64,000 nt of DNA. It comes from Shewanella psychropiezotolerans. GTDB taxonomy: Bacteria > Pseudomonadota > Gammaproteobacteria > Enterobacterales > Shewanellaceae. Of this stretch, positions 1 to 9,611 are shown in pieces (the stretch's first letter is position 1; the number at the start of each line of letters is the position of its first letter). The DNA lies in assembly GCF_007197555.1 (NCBI RefSeq), contig NZ_CP041614.1, forward strand, positions 6,192,001-6,256,000, read 5' to 3'. Both the position numbers and the translations under genes were made by a program. The notes below the pieces were generated by a model. The model saw only the letters and a program-made list of their open reading frames with translations. It did no database searches and was not told the origin of the DNA.

Positions 1-1180
1 CAGAGCAGATATATTGAGACTCTGTTACGGGAACACCATTTATGTTTAAGCTAAGAATGACATCACGATCTCTACCTTGCTCGGTATTATCCTTACCATA
101 TTCGAATCCATAGACTAAACGGCTGTAATTATCAATCGTCCACTGCATGGCAGCCTTAAAGCCACTCCTGTCGGAGACAATCTCGGAGCCCGACTCATAG
201 CCCACATTAACCTTGCTCATATAAGCCGAGAGGCTTAATTGCTGGCCAAATATATCGTCATGATCATAGGTGACTTGTACTGTGCTTAGTTCAGTCGTCG
301 GGTTAGGGCCAGTGTATGGCTGAGTCTTATCGATCTCTACTAGGCCGTTGTCATCGTTGACGCTACGTTTATAATGCAGCTTGTTCTCTATTTTGTAGTG
401 ATGAGCTAACAGGGCTACACGACTCGAGTCCATCTCTTGATCTAGCTTAAATAACACGTCGTACTCATCCGCATCACCCATACCACCTTGGCTATTAGGT
501 GCGCCGGGTAGTTGATTACCATTAGAATCATATAGGTTGCCGCGGTCTTTACCCGACAGATTCAACAGATAGCCTAGATCTGAGTCGGTAGTGCCAGAGA
601 AGGTCTGGGAGATACTGTAGCCGGCATCCGATAGCTCATCGGCAAAGGCTTCGACGCCTACTGTCGTTTGCATTTCGAAGTTAACCGTAGGTTTCTTGGT
701 GATCACATTGATGATGGCACCCGCCTCACCATTACCGTACATGGCACTTGCGCCCTTGATCACTTCTATGCTCTGGATCACATCCACAGAGATGGACTGT
801 AGATCACGACCACCGGCTCTCAAGGTTGTTGAAATCAATACACCATCAATCATGACTATGGCTTTACCACCACGAAAGTTCTGGCCAAAGGTGGACATAG
901 TTTCGGTACTTGGAGAGAAACCAGGAACCAGATTCGAGATGATTTCGGATAAATTACGCGCGACTACTCGCTGAAGGTCTAAATCTTCCTTAGACACGAT
1001 AAAAACCGAATTTGGGGTATCACTAAGTTTCTGTGCGAAAGGAGACGCGGTGATCAGGATGTGCTCTATATTACTGGATTCAGATGCGCTTACCGCTTCT
1101 GGCTGTGCCTGAGCCGAGCCTGCAGTCAGTGCAGCCACTACGGCTAGCCCTATCATACTTAATTTCACGTTATGGTCCAT
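1..1180 (-). CDS. TonB-dependent outer-membrane receptor, 3' part cut by the window edge
   Basis: Reading leftward from ATG at 1180-1178, an open frame runs off the window start, giving about 393 residues. The N-terminus is a signal peptide (hydrophobic stretch ending near AGSAQAQ). It is followed by a TonB plug domain with the pattern SEIISNLVPGFSPS, then IDGV, then ASAMYGNGEAGAIINVITKKP, and then the start of a beta-barrel. This order matches ferric-siderophore receptors of the IutA/FepA type. The plug closely resembles that of the complete receptor at 28321-30477, so the two are paralogues. A Fur-like sequence lies just upstream at about 1187-1210, consistent with iron repression. The substrate cannot be told from the sequence. 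The missing C-terminal barrel lies to the left of the window. Confidence 0.9.
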   Translation of the reverse strand, partial: MDHNVKLSMIGLAVVAALTAGSAQAQPEAVSASESSNIEHILITASPFAQKLSDTPNSVFIVSKEDLDLQRVVARNLSEIISNLVPGFSPSTETMSTFGQNFRGGKAIVMIDGVLISTTLRAGGRDLQSISVDVIQSIEVIKGASAMYGNGEAGAIINVITKKPTVNFEMQTTVGVEAFADELSDAGYSISQTFSGTTDSDLGYLLNLSGKDRGNLYDSNGNQLPGAPNSQGGMGDADEYDVLFKLDQEMDSSRVALLAHHYKIENKLHYKRSVNDDNGLVEIDKTQPYTGPNPTTELSTVQVTYDHDDIFGQQLSLSAYMSKVNVGYESGSEIVSDRSGFKAAMQWTIDNYSRLVYGFEYGKDNTEQGRDRDVILSLNINGVPVTESQYICS

Positions 1181-1186
1181 ACTACA

Positions 1187-1210
1187 AATATAAATCGTTA
1201 TTATTACCAT
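1187..1210. promoter_or_regulatory. Possible Fur-binding site upstream of TonB receptor
   Basis: The stretch TAAATCGTTATTATTACC sits immediately upstream of the receptor start. It resembles the two other Fur-like sites in this window (AAATCGTTATCATTA near ferritin and AAATCATTATCATTT near the second receptor). It matches the 19-bp Fur consensus only partly. The call rests on similarity and on the iron-uptake target. Confidence 0.45.
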
Positions 1211-1365
1211 TCGCACAAACATGACAATAAAAACATAAAAAATTTACAATTGAGCAAAAAACTCATACAAATTCACAATCAATAAGATGCCAGAAATATT
1301 GCCAGCACCTTAATGTTTATCGGTTCAGGAAGTAAACCGCTTCTCTAGATATATATAGGTTTCTC

Positions 1366-2160
1366 TTAGCTAGGTTTCTTAGCCGAAATTGAATAACTCA
1401 AGGGTACACGCTGCTGTTTGTGTTCCATCACATATCTTAATACTCGCTCACCGGATGCCTGAGTATGAACTTCCTCGACCAAGCCCTCGAAACAGTTATA
1501 GGGGCTAAAGCCGAACTCATTATAGTGTTCGAGTCTGAGTCCGGCGCGGAGCAAAGCATTGATAATATCTGAGATTGAATGCGGCCAAGTGACCAAGGTA
1601 TCTTTCTCACCAGAGCAGTTCTCTGTATAGGTGCCCTCTTCATCGACATCCGGCTCAACTTGTGCAAAGTAGCTATAGCCATCGAACAAGGCTTCTAAGG
1701 GATGAAACTCAACCATATAGAATTGACCGCCAGACTTGAGGCAATCTCTGACGACTTGAGCCCATTGATCGAGATCTGGCAACCAACACAGGGCGCCATA
1801 AGAAGTAAACACGATATCGTACTGCTTAGACACTTTCTCTGCCGTACTATAAACGTCAGTACAGATAAACTCGGCTTCGAGGCCAGCCTGTAATGTGACC
1901 TCTTGGGCCTTTTCGATTGCCGTAGACGAGAGGTCGATACCCGTCACTTCGGCGCCCTTTCTGGCCCAAGACAAGGTATCCAATCCAAAGTGACATTGAA
2001 GATGGAGAAGACTCTTACCTTTCACCTCGAGCTCATCAAGCTCTATCTCTTGCAGGGCACACTTACCGGATAGAAAACCTTCTACATCATAAAACTTTGA
2101 GGCCACATGGGTGTGAGTTCGCTTATTCCACGCAGATTTGTTGATTGCTAAGTAATCCAT
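1366..2160 (-). CDS. SAM-dependent class I methyltransferase
   Basis: The 264-residue protein has the Rossmann-fold motif I for S-adenosylmethionine binding at about residues 50-62 (LLHLQCHFGLDTLSW), the acidic ribose contact after motif II (EVTGIDLSSTAIEKA), and a motif IV region near FTSYGALCWLPD. The domain belongs to the Methyltransf_11/25 group of small-molecule methyltransferases. The substrate is unknown. The ATG at 2160 has a purine-rich stretch (AGAGAGAGCA) just upstream. The gene is monocistronic between the TonB receptor and the divergent lipoprotein gene. Confidence 0.85.
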   Translation of the reverse strand: MDYLAINKSAWNKRTHTHVASKFYDVEGFLSGKCALQEIELDELEVKGKSLLHLQCHFGLDTLSWARKGAEVTGIDLSSTAIEKAQEVTLQAGLEAEFICTDVYSTAEKVSKQYDIVFTSYGALCWLPDLDQWAQVVRDCLKSGGQFYMVEFHPLEALFDGYSYFAQVEPDVDEEGTYTENCSGEKDTLVTWPHSISDIINALLRAGLRLEHYNEFGFSPYNCFEGLVEEVHTQASGERVLRYVMEHKQQRVPLSYSISAKKPS

Positions 2161-2461
2161 TGCTCTCTCTTATTTATCTTCTATCCATAGTAAGTAACCA
2201 GATTTATAGCACGAATAAATGTGGTGATGAAATTCACCACATTGCAGGTCTAAAAACTCACAGATTACGCATTTAGATTAACATTTTCACAAACATTACC
2301 CAACAAAACCAAAAATAACCATATAAAACATATAGGTGCCATGTTGGCATAAACACTGCAAAAGGAAATGATAATAGAAACCGCATGGCAATGACTTCAA
2401 GCGTACAAGAATAAAAACTTAAGTCTTGGCCACACATAATAGATTTCAAAGGAACAGAAAC

Positions 2462-3216
2462 ATGACTTTTCGCCCAACAGTACTCGCTTCTATTTTTGCC
2501 CTATCCCTATCCGGATGCATTATTAACGTTAATGGCGCCAGCATGGAGCCTCTGGAACACAGTCAACAGGTGATGCAACTCGATGCTAACGAGCTCAACG
2601 TCATGGTCGCCAATACAGGAGCCGGTTCACTGGAGATAATTGGGGTCGATGGGCTTACAAATATCATACTCGAGGCCGATATCTACACCTATGAAGAGAT
2701 GGAACCTAACTTGTCTCTGACTCAAAAAGGTAACACTGCCTATCTGGTAGCCGAGTTTGGCCCAAGATTCGGCTCAGGAAACTCCCCATACATAGATCTC
2801 GTTATCAAGGTTCCGGCTAAAATGACATTAGACATCGATGACGGCTCAGGCAGCATCAAACTCTCTGGTATGGATGCCGATATCAAGCTTGAGGATGGCT
2901 CTGGTAGCATAGAGATCCTGGGGGCAGAGATCTGAATATACAGGATGGGTCCGGCTCCATAATTCTGTCAAATGTACAGGGTAATATCGAGCTCGACGAT
3001 GGTTCTGGCTCGATAGATATCAGCAAGGTTAATGGTGATGTCAGTATCACAGATGGATCCGGTGGCATGTCGGTCAAAGACATTCAAGGTCGAGTCACCA
3101 TAGAAGATGGTTCAGGTGGTATTGAAGTGGTCAATACTAAGGGGCTCACGATTCTCGAAGCCGGCTCCGGCAACTTGAGTTTCGATAAGATAGATGGTCA
3201 GGTCAGCATGCAATAA
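2462..3216 (+). CDS. DGSGS-repeat lipoprotein (DUF4097-like beta-helix), frame broken at 2920-2924
   Basis: Translation from ATG 2462 (AAAGGAAC ribosome site just upstream) gives a lipoprotein signal ending LSLSGC, so the product should be acylated and sit in the envelope. The body carries repeats of about 20 residues built on DGSGSI, typical of right-handed beta-helix or adhesin-like putative lipoproteins. The frame stops at 2933-2935. The next frame continues the same repeats (DGSGSI, EDGSGGIEVV) without interruption to TAA at 3214-3216. The break lies in a run of five G at 2920-2924; a sixth G restores one frame of 251 codons plus stop. Either the sequence has a missing base or this copy is a recent pseudogene. 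Function is unknown. Confidence 0.75.
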
Positions 3217-3347
3217 CTCTCAATAACAGCTGGCTGGCTTAACAGACTTCCCGGCGCAGCGACTTTAGCTATTTTAATGAGTCGCTGCCCACCCCCAACA
3301 CTGATAGCGATATCCCAACTCAGTTCAAAATTTTTACTTAGCTGAGA

Positions 3348-4160
3348 TTATCCCTCTAGCTTAGCGGCTCTATGAGTCCGCTTCCAAAACTGCCAAATCA
3401 ATCCTGCGCACACACTAAACCAGATCCATCTGAGCAAGATCACTTGCCAAAATGCATCGGCATCAATGCCTTTATCCAGCTCACAGAGCAGGAGAACCAC
3501 CAAAAGCACCAGATAACTTCGAAATCTCAGTTTATCAGTGAGCTTCACCAGAGGAGCAAGCAATAACGCCCCATAAGCGCACAAAGCACCGACGATAGCC
3601 CCCATGACAACATCCGCAGGCCAATGAGCACCGACCATGATACGTGAAGCACCTATAAGTGCAGCGACGGCGATCAAACCCAACTTAATTTTATTGCACT
3701 TGCTCACCAGAAAAATAGTTACCGCAAATAGAAAAGCCGTCGCGGTATGGCCCGAGGGAAAGCTATTTACATGCCGGGTCTCTCCTATAATATTTAAATA
3801 TTCCAAGATCACTGCGGGTCTGGGTGAGGCGAAATAATCTTTAATCAGAGGAACCATCAACAAAGAAAGTATGGCAGCAATCACCACTCTCAAAGTGAGA
3901 TCGGGACGTTTGACCAGATAACAGAGCACAATAGCGCCTAAAGTCGTCCCATTACCAAGATCGGTAATAGCACTGACCAACCAAGCGGGTAATCGAGCCC
4001 CCATAGCATTAATGCTCTGAAATAGAGATAAATTGGTCGCATCATTTAATGTAAGTACATGCACCACAAACAGTGCCAATAGCAGAAATTTAAATCCATA
4101 TCCTGTCATTTCACGAGATTGTAAGCTCCATTTTACTCGTGAAGAAATTCTGTTGTTCAT
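3348..4160 (-). CDS. PAP2-superfamily membrane phosphatase (copy 1)
   Basis: This is an integral membrane protein of about 270 residues with six hydrophobic segments. It carries the three phosphatase motifs of the PAP2 family: K-x6-RP (KDYFASPRP), PSGH (SFPSGHTAT) and SR-x5-H-x3-D (SRIMVGAHWPADVVMG). Family members dephosphorylate phosphatidic acid, phosphatidylglycerophosphate or undecaprenyl pyrophosphate at the outer face of the inner membrane; which one is unclear here. ATG 4160 is preferred over 4190 because GGAG lies six bases before it. A paralogue follows upstream at 4343-5197. Confidence 0.85.
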   Translation of the reverse strand: MNNRISSRVKWSLQSREMTGYGFKFLLLALFVVHVLTLNDATNLSLFQSINAMGARLPAWLVSAITDLGNGTTLGAIVLCYLVKRPDLTLRVVIAAILSLLMVPLIKDYFASPRPAVILEYLNIIGETRHVNSFPSGHTATAFLFAVTIFLVSKCNKIKLGLIAVAALIGASRIMVGAHWPADVVMGAIVGALCAYGALLLAPLVKLTDKLRFRSYLVLLVVLLLCELDKGIDADAFWQVILLRWIWFSVCAGLIWQFWKRTHRAAKLEG

Positions 4161-4342
4161 AACGGACTCCGAATTTTTCATCGATGCCATTATATGAATC
4201 GAACGTGAAAATTCCGTAAATCTGCTTGTAAAGCTTCAATCTATTACATACGCATATCGATGCTCTGCTAACCAGATCACATTTTGAATAACAAGAGAGT
4301 TCAAATTTAACGTGTAATTATCATCAACTAAGATATCTCTTA

Positions 4343-5197
4343 CTAATGTGAATGTAGCCTTTGACGTTTAGCCGTTACGCTTGTCATGACCTCCCTCATC
4401 GTAAACACCAGCACGGCAATGGTACTTAGGCTAAGTAGGCCCCACCTCACATATTGCACGATGTAAATATCAGAAAAGTCGTAGCCAGTATTTAATTCAC
4501 TCGATACCAGAGCCAGGACTAAGAGCAGATAAGCCATTAGGCGCTTTCGAAATGAGAGTCGAATTAACGGACATAATTGAGTCGCGATATAAGCACAGCT
4601 AAGACCCACTATAGCCCCCATGACCACATCAGCAGGCCAATGTGCCCCCACCAAGATCCTTGATACCCCCACTAATGACGCCATAAAAATTAAGCTCACC
4701 CTTATCATTGCCTGTTGGCTTGAAAGGTAAATGAGCCCAGCAAATAGAAATGCCGTTGCGCTGTGCCCGGAAGGAAAGCTGTGTTTGTGTCTAATCTCTC
4801 CGATCACATTTAAATATTCTAATAACACAGCAGGCCTCGGCGCATCGAAGTACTGCTTAAGCAAGGGGACAAAAATCAGGCTTAACAGAGCTGCGAGGAG
4901 TACCCTACAGATCAACTCAGGACGTTTGACCAGATAACATAAGAACACAGCCCCCAGAGTGATGCCATTGCCAAAATCAGAGAGCAACGCCGACATCCAA
5001 TCAGGCACCCGAGTCCCAATGTCATTGATGCTAGTAAATATCCCGAGATTACTAGCTTGATTTAGGGTGAGTAAATGCAGAAAAAATAATACGCAGAAAA
5101 TGATGAAAAAACCGCTCGTCAGACCATTAGTTTTGTCTACGGCTCGTTCATTGGTTTGTATATTTATATGTTTAAATCCAGGCAAGTTATACCCCAA
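4343..5197 (-). CDS. PAP2-superfamily membrane phosphatase (copy 2)
   Basis: This protein of up to 284 residues is collinear with the neighbouring PAP2 protein. It has the same motifs (KQYFDAPRP, SFPSGHSAT, SRILVGAHWPADVVMG) and the same shared core LTLNQASNLGIF near the N-terminus. The catalytic residues are all present, so both copies look active. The start is uncertain: the frame opens at TTG 5197 with no ATG before the first membrane segment and no clear ribosome site. A tandem duplication followed by divergence explains the pair. A 151-nt gap separates the genes, so each may have its own promoter. Confidence 0.8.
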   Translation of the reverse strand: MGYNLPGFKHINIQTNERAVDKTNGLTSGFFIIFCVLFFLHLLTLNQASNLGIFTSINDIGTRVPDWMSALLSDFGNGITLGAVFLCYLVKRPELICRVLLAALLSLIFVPLLKQYFDAPRPAVLLEYLNVIGEIRHKHSFPSGHSATAFLFAGLIYLSSQQAMIRVSLIFMASLVGVSRILVGAHWPADVVMGAIVGLSCAYIATQLCPLIRLSFRKRLMAYLLLVLALVSSELNTGYDFSDIYIVQYVRWGLLSLSTIAVLVFTMREVMTSVTAKRQRLHSH

Positions 5198-5283
5198 TAG
5201 TGACTCGTGGACACAAATTAACTCTTGAGGTGTGAAAAACTTGTCTTTGTAGATGAAAGGATGGAGGCTCTAGTCAGACGAGA

Positions 5284-5334
5284 GCATAAGGGTAATCAAT
5301 AACATTATAATAATGTTATTGATTACCCTTATGC
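5284..5334. repeat. 51-bp perfect palindrome
   Basis: Positions 5284-5334 form a perfect inverted repeat centred on 5309: each arm is 25 nt, beginning GCATAAGGGTAATCAATAAC. It lies downstream of the GIY-YIG gene (minus strand, stop at 5364) and upstream of the PAP2 gene. It could act as a strong transcript-end hairpin, although no T-run follows on either strand. It could also be a remnant of a mobile palindromic element. Confidence 0.9.
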
Positions 5335-5363
5335 GACAAAGTAGTGAAAATCAGCTTCAGTAA

Positions 5364-5630
5364 TCAAGAATTAGCTTCAGCAATCATGAGTAGTTTCTGT
5401 TGCCTGGACAATTTCTTAACCCTAATCTCTCGCTTTAACGCTTCAGAGCGATTGCCGACATTTTCAGAATACGCCAAAGAGAGAGGCCCCTTACCCCGAA
5501 GAAATTTAGCCGCCTTAATGCCACCGGCCTGGTGCTCCTTTAAGCGGCGTTCTATATCTGTAGTCACCCCAGTATAGAGATGGCCATTACCGCAGCGGAT
5601 CATGTATAGCTTCCAATTAGACTCGGCCAC
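5364..5630 (-). CDS. GIY-YIG domain protein (YhbQ/UPF0213 type)
   Basis: This small protein of 88 residues has the GIY-YIG core as LYMIRCGNGHLYTGVTTDIE followed by RRLKEHQ, matching the stand-alone UPF0213/YhbQ family of putative nucleases. The tyrosines, the first arginine of the helix and the later glutamate (YSENVGNRSEALKREIRVKKL) are all present. The start is GTG 5630, with GGAG five bases upstream. The cellular role of this family is not well known. Confidence 0.88.
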   Translation of the reverse strand: MAESNWKLYMIRCGNGHLYTGVTTDIERRLKEHQAGGIKAAKFLRGKGPLSLAYSENVGNRSEALKREIRVKKLSRQQKLLMIAEANS

Positions 5631-5715
5631 AATAACTCCATAACAAATAAATCAAGATGTGAATCAAGAAGTGAGACCCCGTGTTCACTTTACCGGGGTC
5701 ATATCAACCTAGCAC

Positions 5716-7954
5716 CTAATCTAAATCTAATAAGCCAAGAAAGAAGGCATATTCCTGTGCCGTGTCTTGATAACGACGATAGCGGCCACTCTTGCCCCCA
5801 TGCCCCGCTTCCATATCGATATGAAACAGCAACTTATTATTGTCTGTCTTATAGTCCCTCAACTTGGCTACCCATTTCGCAGGCTCAAAATATTGCACCT
5901 GAGAGTCATGTAATCCCGTGGTCACCAATAGGTGGGGATAGGCCTGTCTGGTCATTTGATCATAGGGTGAATAACTCAGCATATAATCGAAATAAGCCTT
6001 CTCATTGGGGTTACCCCACTCATCATATTCATTGGTGGTTAGTGGGATGGTCTCATCGAGCATGGTAGTGACAATATCCACGAAAGGCACATGGGCTGCT
6101 ACGGCGAAATACAATTCGGGTGCCTGATTTATCACCCCCCCATCAATAAGCCACCAGCACTTCCACCAGCAGCAAGTACCTTCTTGCTATCGCCATATCC
6201 TTGAGCGACTAATGCCTTAGTGACATCGACAAAATCATCGAAGCTGTGTTGCTTATTTAGCATGCGACCCGAGTCATACCATGGGCGACCCAGCATCTCT
6301 CCCCCCTGACATGGGCGATGGCATATACCACGCCACGATCTAACAAGCTTATCGCCGAGCTGTCGAAGTCGGGTTCTACCGTATGACCATAAGCACCATA
6401 GCCATATTGATACAGAGGGTTTGACCCGTCCTTAGTGAACTTATCTTTACGATACACTAGAGTGACGGGCACTTTAGCCCCGTCACGGGCCGTAATAAAC
6501 AATCTCTCGGCTTGGTAACGCTCACTATCAAAGTCTCCCAGCACCTTCTCCTGCTTCAACAAGCGTCTATTCATCGGCTGACTCAAGTCATATTCATAGA
6601 CTGACTCAGGCGTAGTAGGGCTAGAGTAATAGATACGCAGCTTGTCACTTAGCTGACTGGCATTAATATCCAGCCCTACCACGTAGGCTGGATCATTAAA
6701 CGTCAATTCATAGGATGCCTGTTCACCGAAGGGGCGAATTTCTATTCGGCTCACACCTTGAGTACGCGTCTGCACGATCAGATAATCTTTTAATAGCAAA
6801 ATATCTTCGATACGCATATCTGCTGCAGCGGCTATCACTTGTTGCCACTGGCTCTTATCTGAAATCTGGCTTTCATTGGCTTTCATCAACCTAAAGTTTT
6901 CGGCCTGCCAATTCGTTAAGATGTAATACTCATCACCTAGCTTAGATACTGAGTATTCATGGCCCTCTTCTCTGGGCAATAATGGCTTAAACTGAGTTAA
7001 CGGCTGGTCAGCATCAAGCACAGACACCTGACTGGTGATGGTGCTCTCATGAAACAATACAATACGGGTTTCATCTAAGCTTTTTCCCAGTGATATGTAA
7101 TAGGTATCGTCTCGCTCTTCATATACCAGCACATCTTGAGACTGCTCGGTACCCAGCCTATGACGAAACACTTGATTACCCAGTAAGGTCTGCGGATCTT
7201 TCTTAATATAGAACACATGTTGATTGTCATTCGCCCACACAGATCCACCATCTGTGCCATCCAGGACATCATCTAGCAAGGCCCCACTGTCAATGTCTTT
7301 GAAATATATCTTGTACATGCGCCTGCTGAGAGTATCTTCGCCAAACGCCAAATTAGACTCGTCATGACTGACGGACACACCACCTAAGCCATAGAAATCG
7401 TGGCCGCTGGCACGCACATTCACATCGAGCAAAACCTGCTCATGATGATGCAACTGAGATGCTACTATGGCCTCTTCTGACGATGTAGATACATGCCTAA
7501 TCTGAGTCTCGACTTCACCACGACTGCGAACAATCACTGGATACTCGAACCCCAACTGATAGCGCCTCGAATACCAATGACTATGCCATTTATAAGGCAC
7601 ACTGGACTCGTCTTTATCCAGTCGGGCAATCAATTCATCGAACAGGATTTTCTGCAGTGGCTCATAGGGAGCAAATTGAGCGGTTTTGTAGCGATTCTCA
7701 GCCTCTAAATGCGCCAGTATTTGAGGATCTTTTCTCGCGTCATCCCTGAGCCAATAATAGTCATCGACCCGCTTCACTCCATGGAGATTTAGCTCAAATG
7801 GCACTTTCTTGGCTACCGGAGGAAGAAGATTATCGGCTTGTTTCATAGGTGTTTCTCTCAAGGTATCTGTACACCCAAGCGATAGACTTAGTATCAAGGG
7901 CACAAATAGTAAATTTAATCTGAAATCCGCAAAGGATCGACGGTATCTAGGCAT
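5716..7954 (-). CDS. ptrB: Prolyl oligopeptidase family serine peptidase (protease II-like) lipoprotein, two frame breaks
   Basis: An S9A peptidase matching oligopeptidase B over its whole length is split over three frames. The N-terminal part (7954 to about 6307) has a lipobox ending LSLGC, the start of the mature protein with [10 protein letters not shown], and the propeller domain. The middle part holds the catalytic serine in GGSAGG. The last part (to 5716) holds [12 protein letters not shown], the catalytic Asp region [14 protein letters not shown] and the catalytic His in [10 protein letters not shown]. Both breaks are in C-runs on the plus strand (6301-6306 and 6135-6141). Adding one base to each restores a 746-residue protein with every catalytic residue. 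ATG 7954 is chosen because AAGGA lies eight bases upstream. The lipoprotein anchor implies envelope location, unlike cytoplasmic E. coli PtrB. Confidence 0.8.
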
Positions 7955-8159
7955 CTTACACATCCTTGGTAATTGATGACTCATTTGGCACTCTAGATAA
8001 GAGTCTAAAGAGGATACCACCTCAGGTAAAGAGCAAGCCCCTATTCCCTGCTCTTGTCATTTGCTTAAAAGAAGCGCACCATACTGGCGCTCAACAGCTA
8101 AATCTTACTGGTATAGGACTCGATTACTCGGACCTATACCTAAGATGATGTACGAGTAA

Positions 8160-8405
8160 ATTCTCAGGGCGGGGTGTAACTCCCCACCGGCGGTGATAGT
8201 ACTTGATTCGATTTAATCATCTCACTCAAGTCTTAAGCCCGCGAGCGCCCAAGCAAGCTCATATTAATAAATATAAGCTGCCTGGGGTCAGCAGATCTGG
8301 TGCCTTTTACCCCACGTAAAACATTCCAGAGCCGACGGTAATGAACTTTCTACTAACAGCCTTCAGCTTAAGTAGCGAGTCTGAGTCCGGATGAGAGAGA
8401 ATGTA
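8160..8405 (+). ncRNA. FMN riboswitch (RFN element)
   Basis: The conserved RFN blocks are visible in order: CAGGGCGGGGTGTAACTCCC, CACCGGCGGTGATAG, then an AGCCCGCGAGCGCC arm, a variable stem containing TCAGCAGATCTGGTG, GAGCCGACGGT, and the closing GTCCGGATGAGAGAGAATG. It lies about 160 nt before ribB. By known behaviour it binds flavin mononucleotide and turns off the downstream gene. The region 8406-8562 would hold the expression platform. Confidence 0.93.
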
Positions 8406-8562
8406 AAGATGTAACGAGAAGCCCCACAGACATACCTTCATCGGTATCTGGCACTGTGCTTACTCGGTTCAGCTTAAGCCCCCCATTGCTTGTCAATGTG
8501 GTGTCATTTTCTGCACGCCCTGATTCTGGAAAACCCAATGTTGTTTATTAAGGATTTAACCC

Positions 8563-9216
8563 ATGAATCAGTCACTACTATCCCCTTTCGGCACAGCAAT
8601 TGAGCGCGTCGAAGTCGCACTAGAAGCACTTAAACAAGGCCGAGGCGTTCTCGTCGTCGATGATGAAGACAGAGAAAACGAAGGCGACCTGATCTATTCG
8701 GCAGAAATGCTAACCAATGAACAGATGGCACTGCTTATTCGTGAAGGCAGCGGCATAGTCTGTCTATGTTTAACCGACGAGCGGGTCAAGCATCTAGACT
8801 TGCCACCTATGGTCGAAGACAACTCCAGCCAGTACGGTACCGCCTTCACGGTCAGTATCGAGGCTAAGGTAGGCGTCACCACAGGTGTTTCAGCCGCAGA
8901 TCGCGTCACCACCATCAAGGCAGCCACCGCCGATAACGCAGTCGCAGGTGATTTGGCACGCCCTGGACATGTATATCCGCTACGTGCTCAGCCTGGGGGA
9001 GTAATGACCCGTCGTGGTCATACCGAAGGCACCATAGATCTCATGCAATTGGCAGGATTGAAGCCCGCTGGTGTACTGTGTGAAATAACCAACCCGGATG
9101 GCACCATGGCCAGACTCTCTGAGATCATTCAATTTGGCGCGAAGCACGATCTGCCAGTACTCACCATCGAAGATATTGTTGAATTCCGTCACGCGCTGAT
9201 GGCGAAGGCAAGCTAG
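8563..9216 (+). CDS. ribB: 3,4-dihydroxy-2-butanone-4-phosphate synthase
   Basis: This 217-residue protein is the usual length for stand-alone RibB. It converts ribulose 5-phosphate to 3,4-dihydroxy-2-butanone 4-phosphate and formate in riboflavin synthesis. Visible signatures are [13 protein letters not shown] (the acidic metal loop), the R-x-GH-T-E motif in [13 protein letters not shown] and the C-terminal [27 protein letters not shown] precedes the ATG. It is not fused to a GTP cyclohydrolase II domain. Regulation by the upstream FMN riboswitch is expected. Confidence 0.95.
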   Translation: MNQSLLSPFGTAIERVEVALEALKQGRGVLVVDDEDRENEGDLIYSAEMLTNEQMALLIREGSGIVCLCLTDERVKHLDLPPMVEDNSSQYGTAFTVSIEAKVGVTTGVSAADRVTTIKAATADNAVAGDLARPGHVYPLRAQPGGVMTRRGHTEGTIDLMQLAGLKPAGVLCEITNPDGTMARLSEIIQFGAKHDLPVLTIEDIVEFRHALMAKAS

Positions 9217-9244
9217 ATTCAACTCTGTATCATTTGCGTATCGG

Positions 9245-9281
9245 GCTAAACAAAAATATATTATTGTGCTTTTTGTTTAGC
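9245..9281 (+). terminator. Putative ribB terminator hairpin
   Basis: Twelve-base complementary arms (GCTAAACAAAAA at 9245-9256 and TTTTTGTTTAGC at 9270-9281) lie 28 nt after the ribB stop. A second hairpin at 9319-9347 (arms AATTAACCTTA / TAAGGTTAATT) is followed by TTCTTC. Either may end the ribB transcript. The rest of 9348-9611 is AT-rich and shows no gene. Confidence 0.55.
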
Positions 9282-9611
9282 TCGACCTGACATTAACTCG
9301 ACAGGCCTTTAACTAACGAATTAACCTTATAATTTTTAAGGTTAATTTTCTTCATCCCGATTTTCACCGAACAAAACCCCCTCATTAAAAACCTTTGTCT
9401 AATTCAGTAAAAACATAATCCTAACAAAAATAATACGTTAGTCGACTTTTTGACACTAATAATTTATTTCGTGACCTAGATTAGAATTTCATGAAATATG
9501 TGTGACAGCCCTAGTTAGCTATGATATTTATTCTCACCTCTTTTCGAATCAACAGGTTTCAGCGGCGCTCATATAGAGATAAATGCCGAGAATTTTGCAT
9601 GGAGCAGACAG

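Noticed and set aside
696..974. 92-residue plus-strand frame
   Set aside because: It is antisense to the TonB receptor plug domain, has no ribosome site and matches no family.
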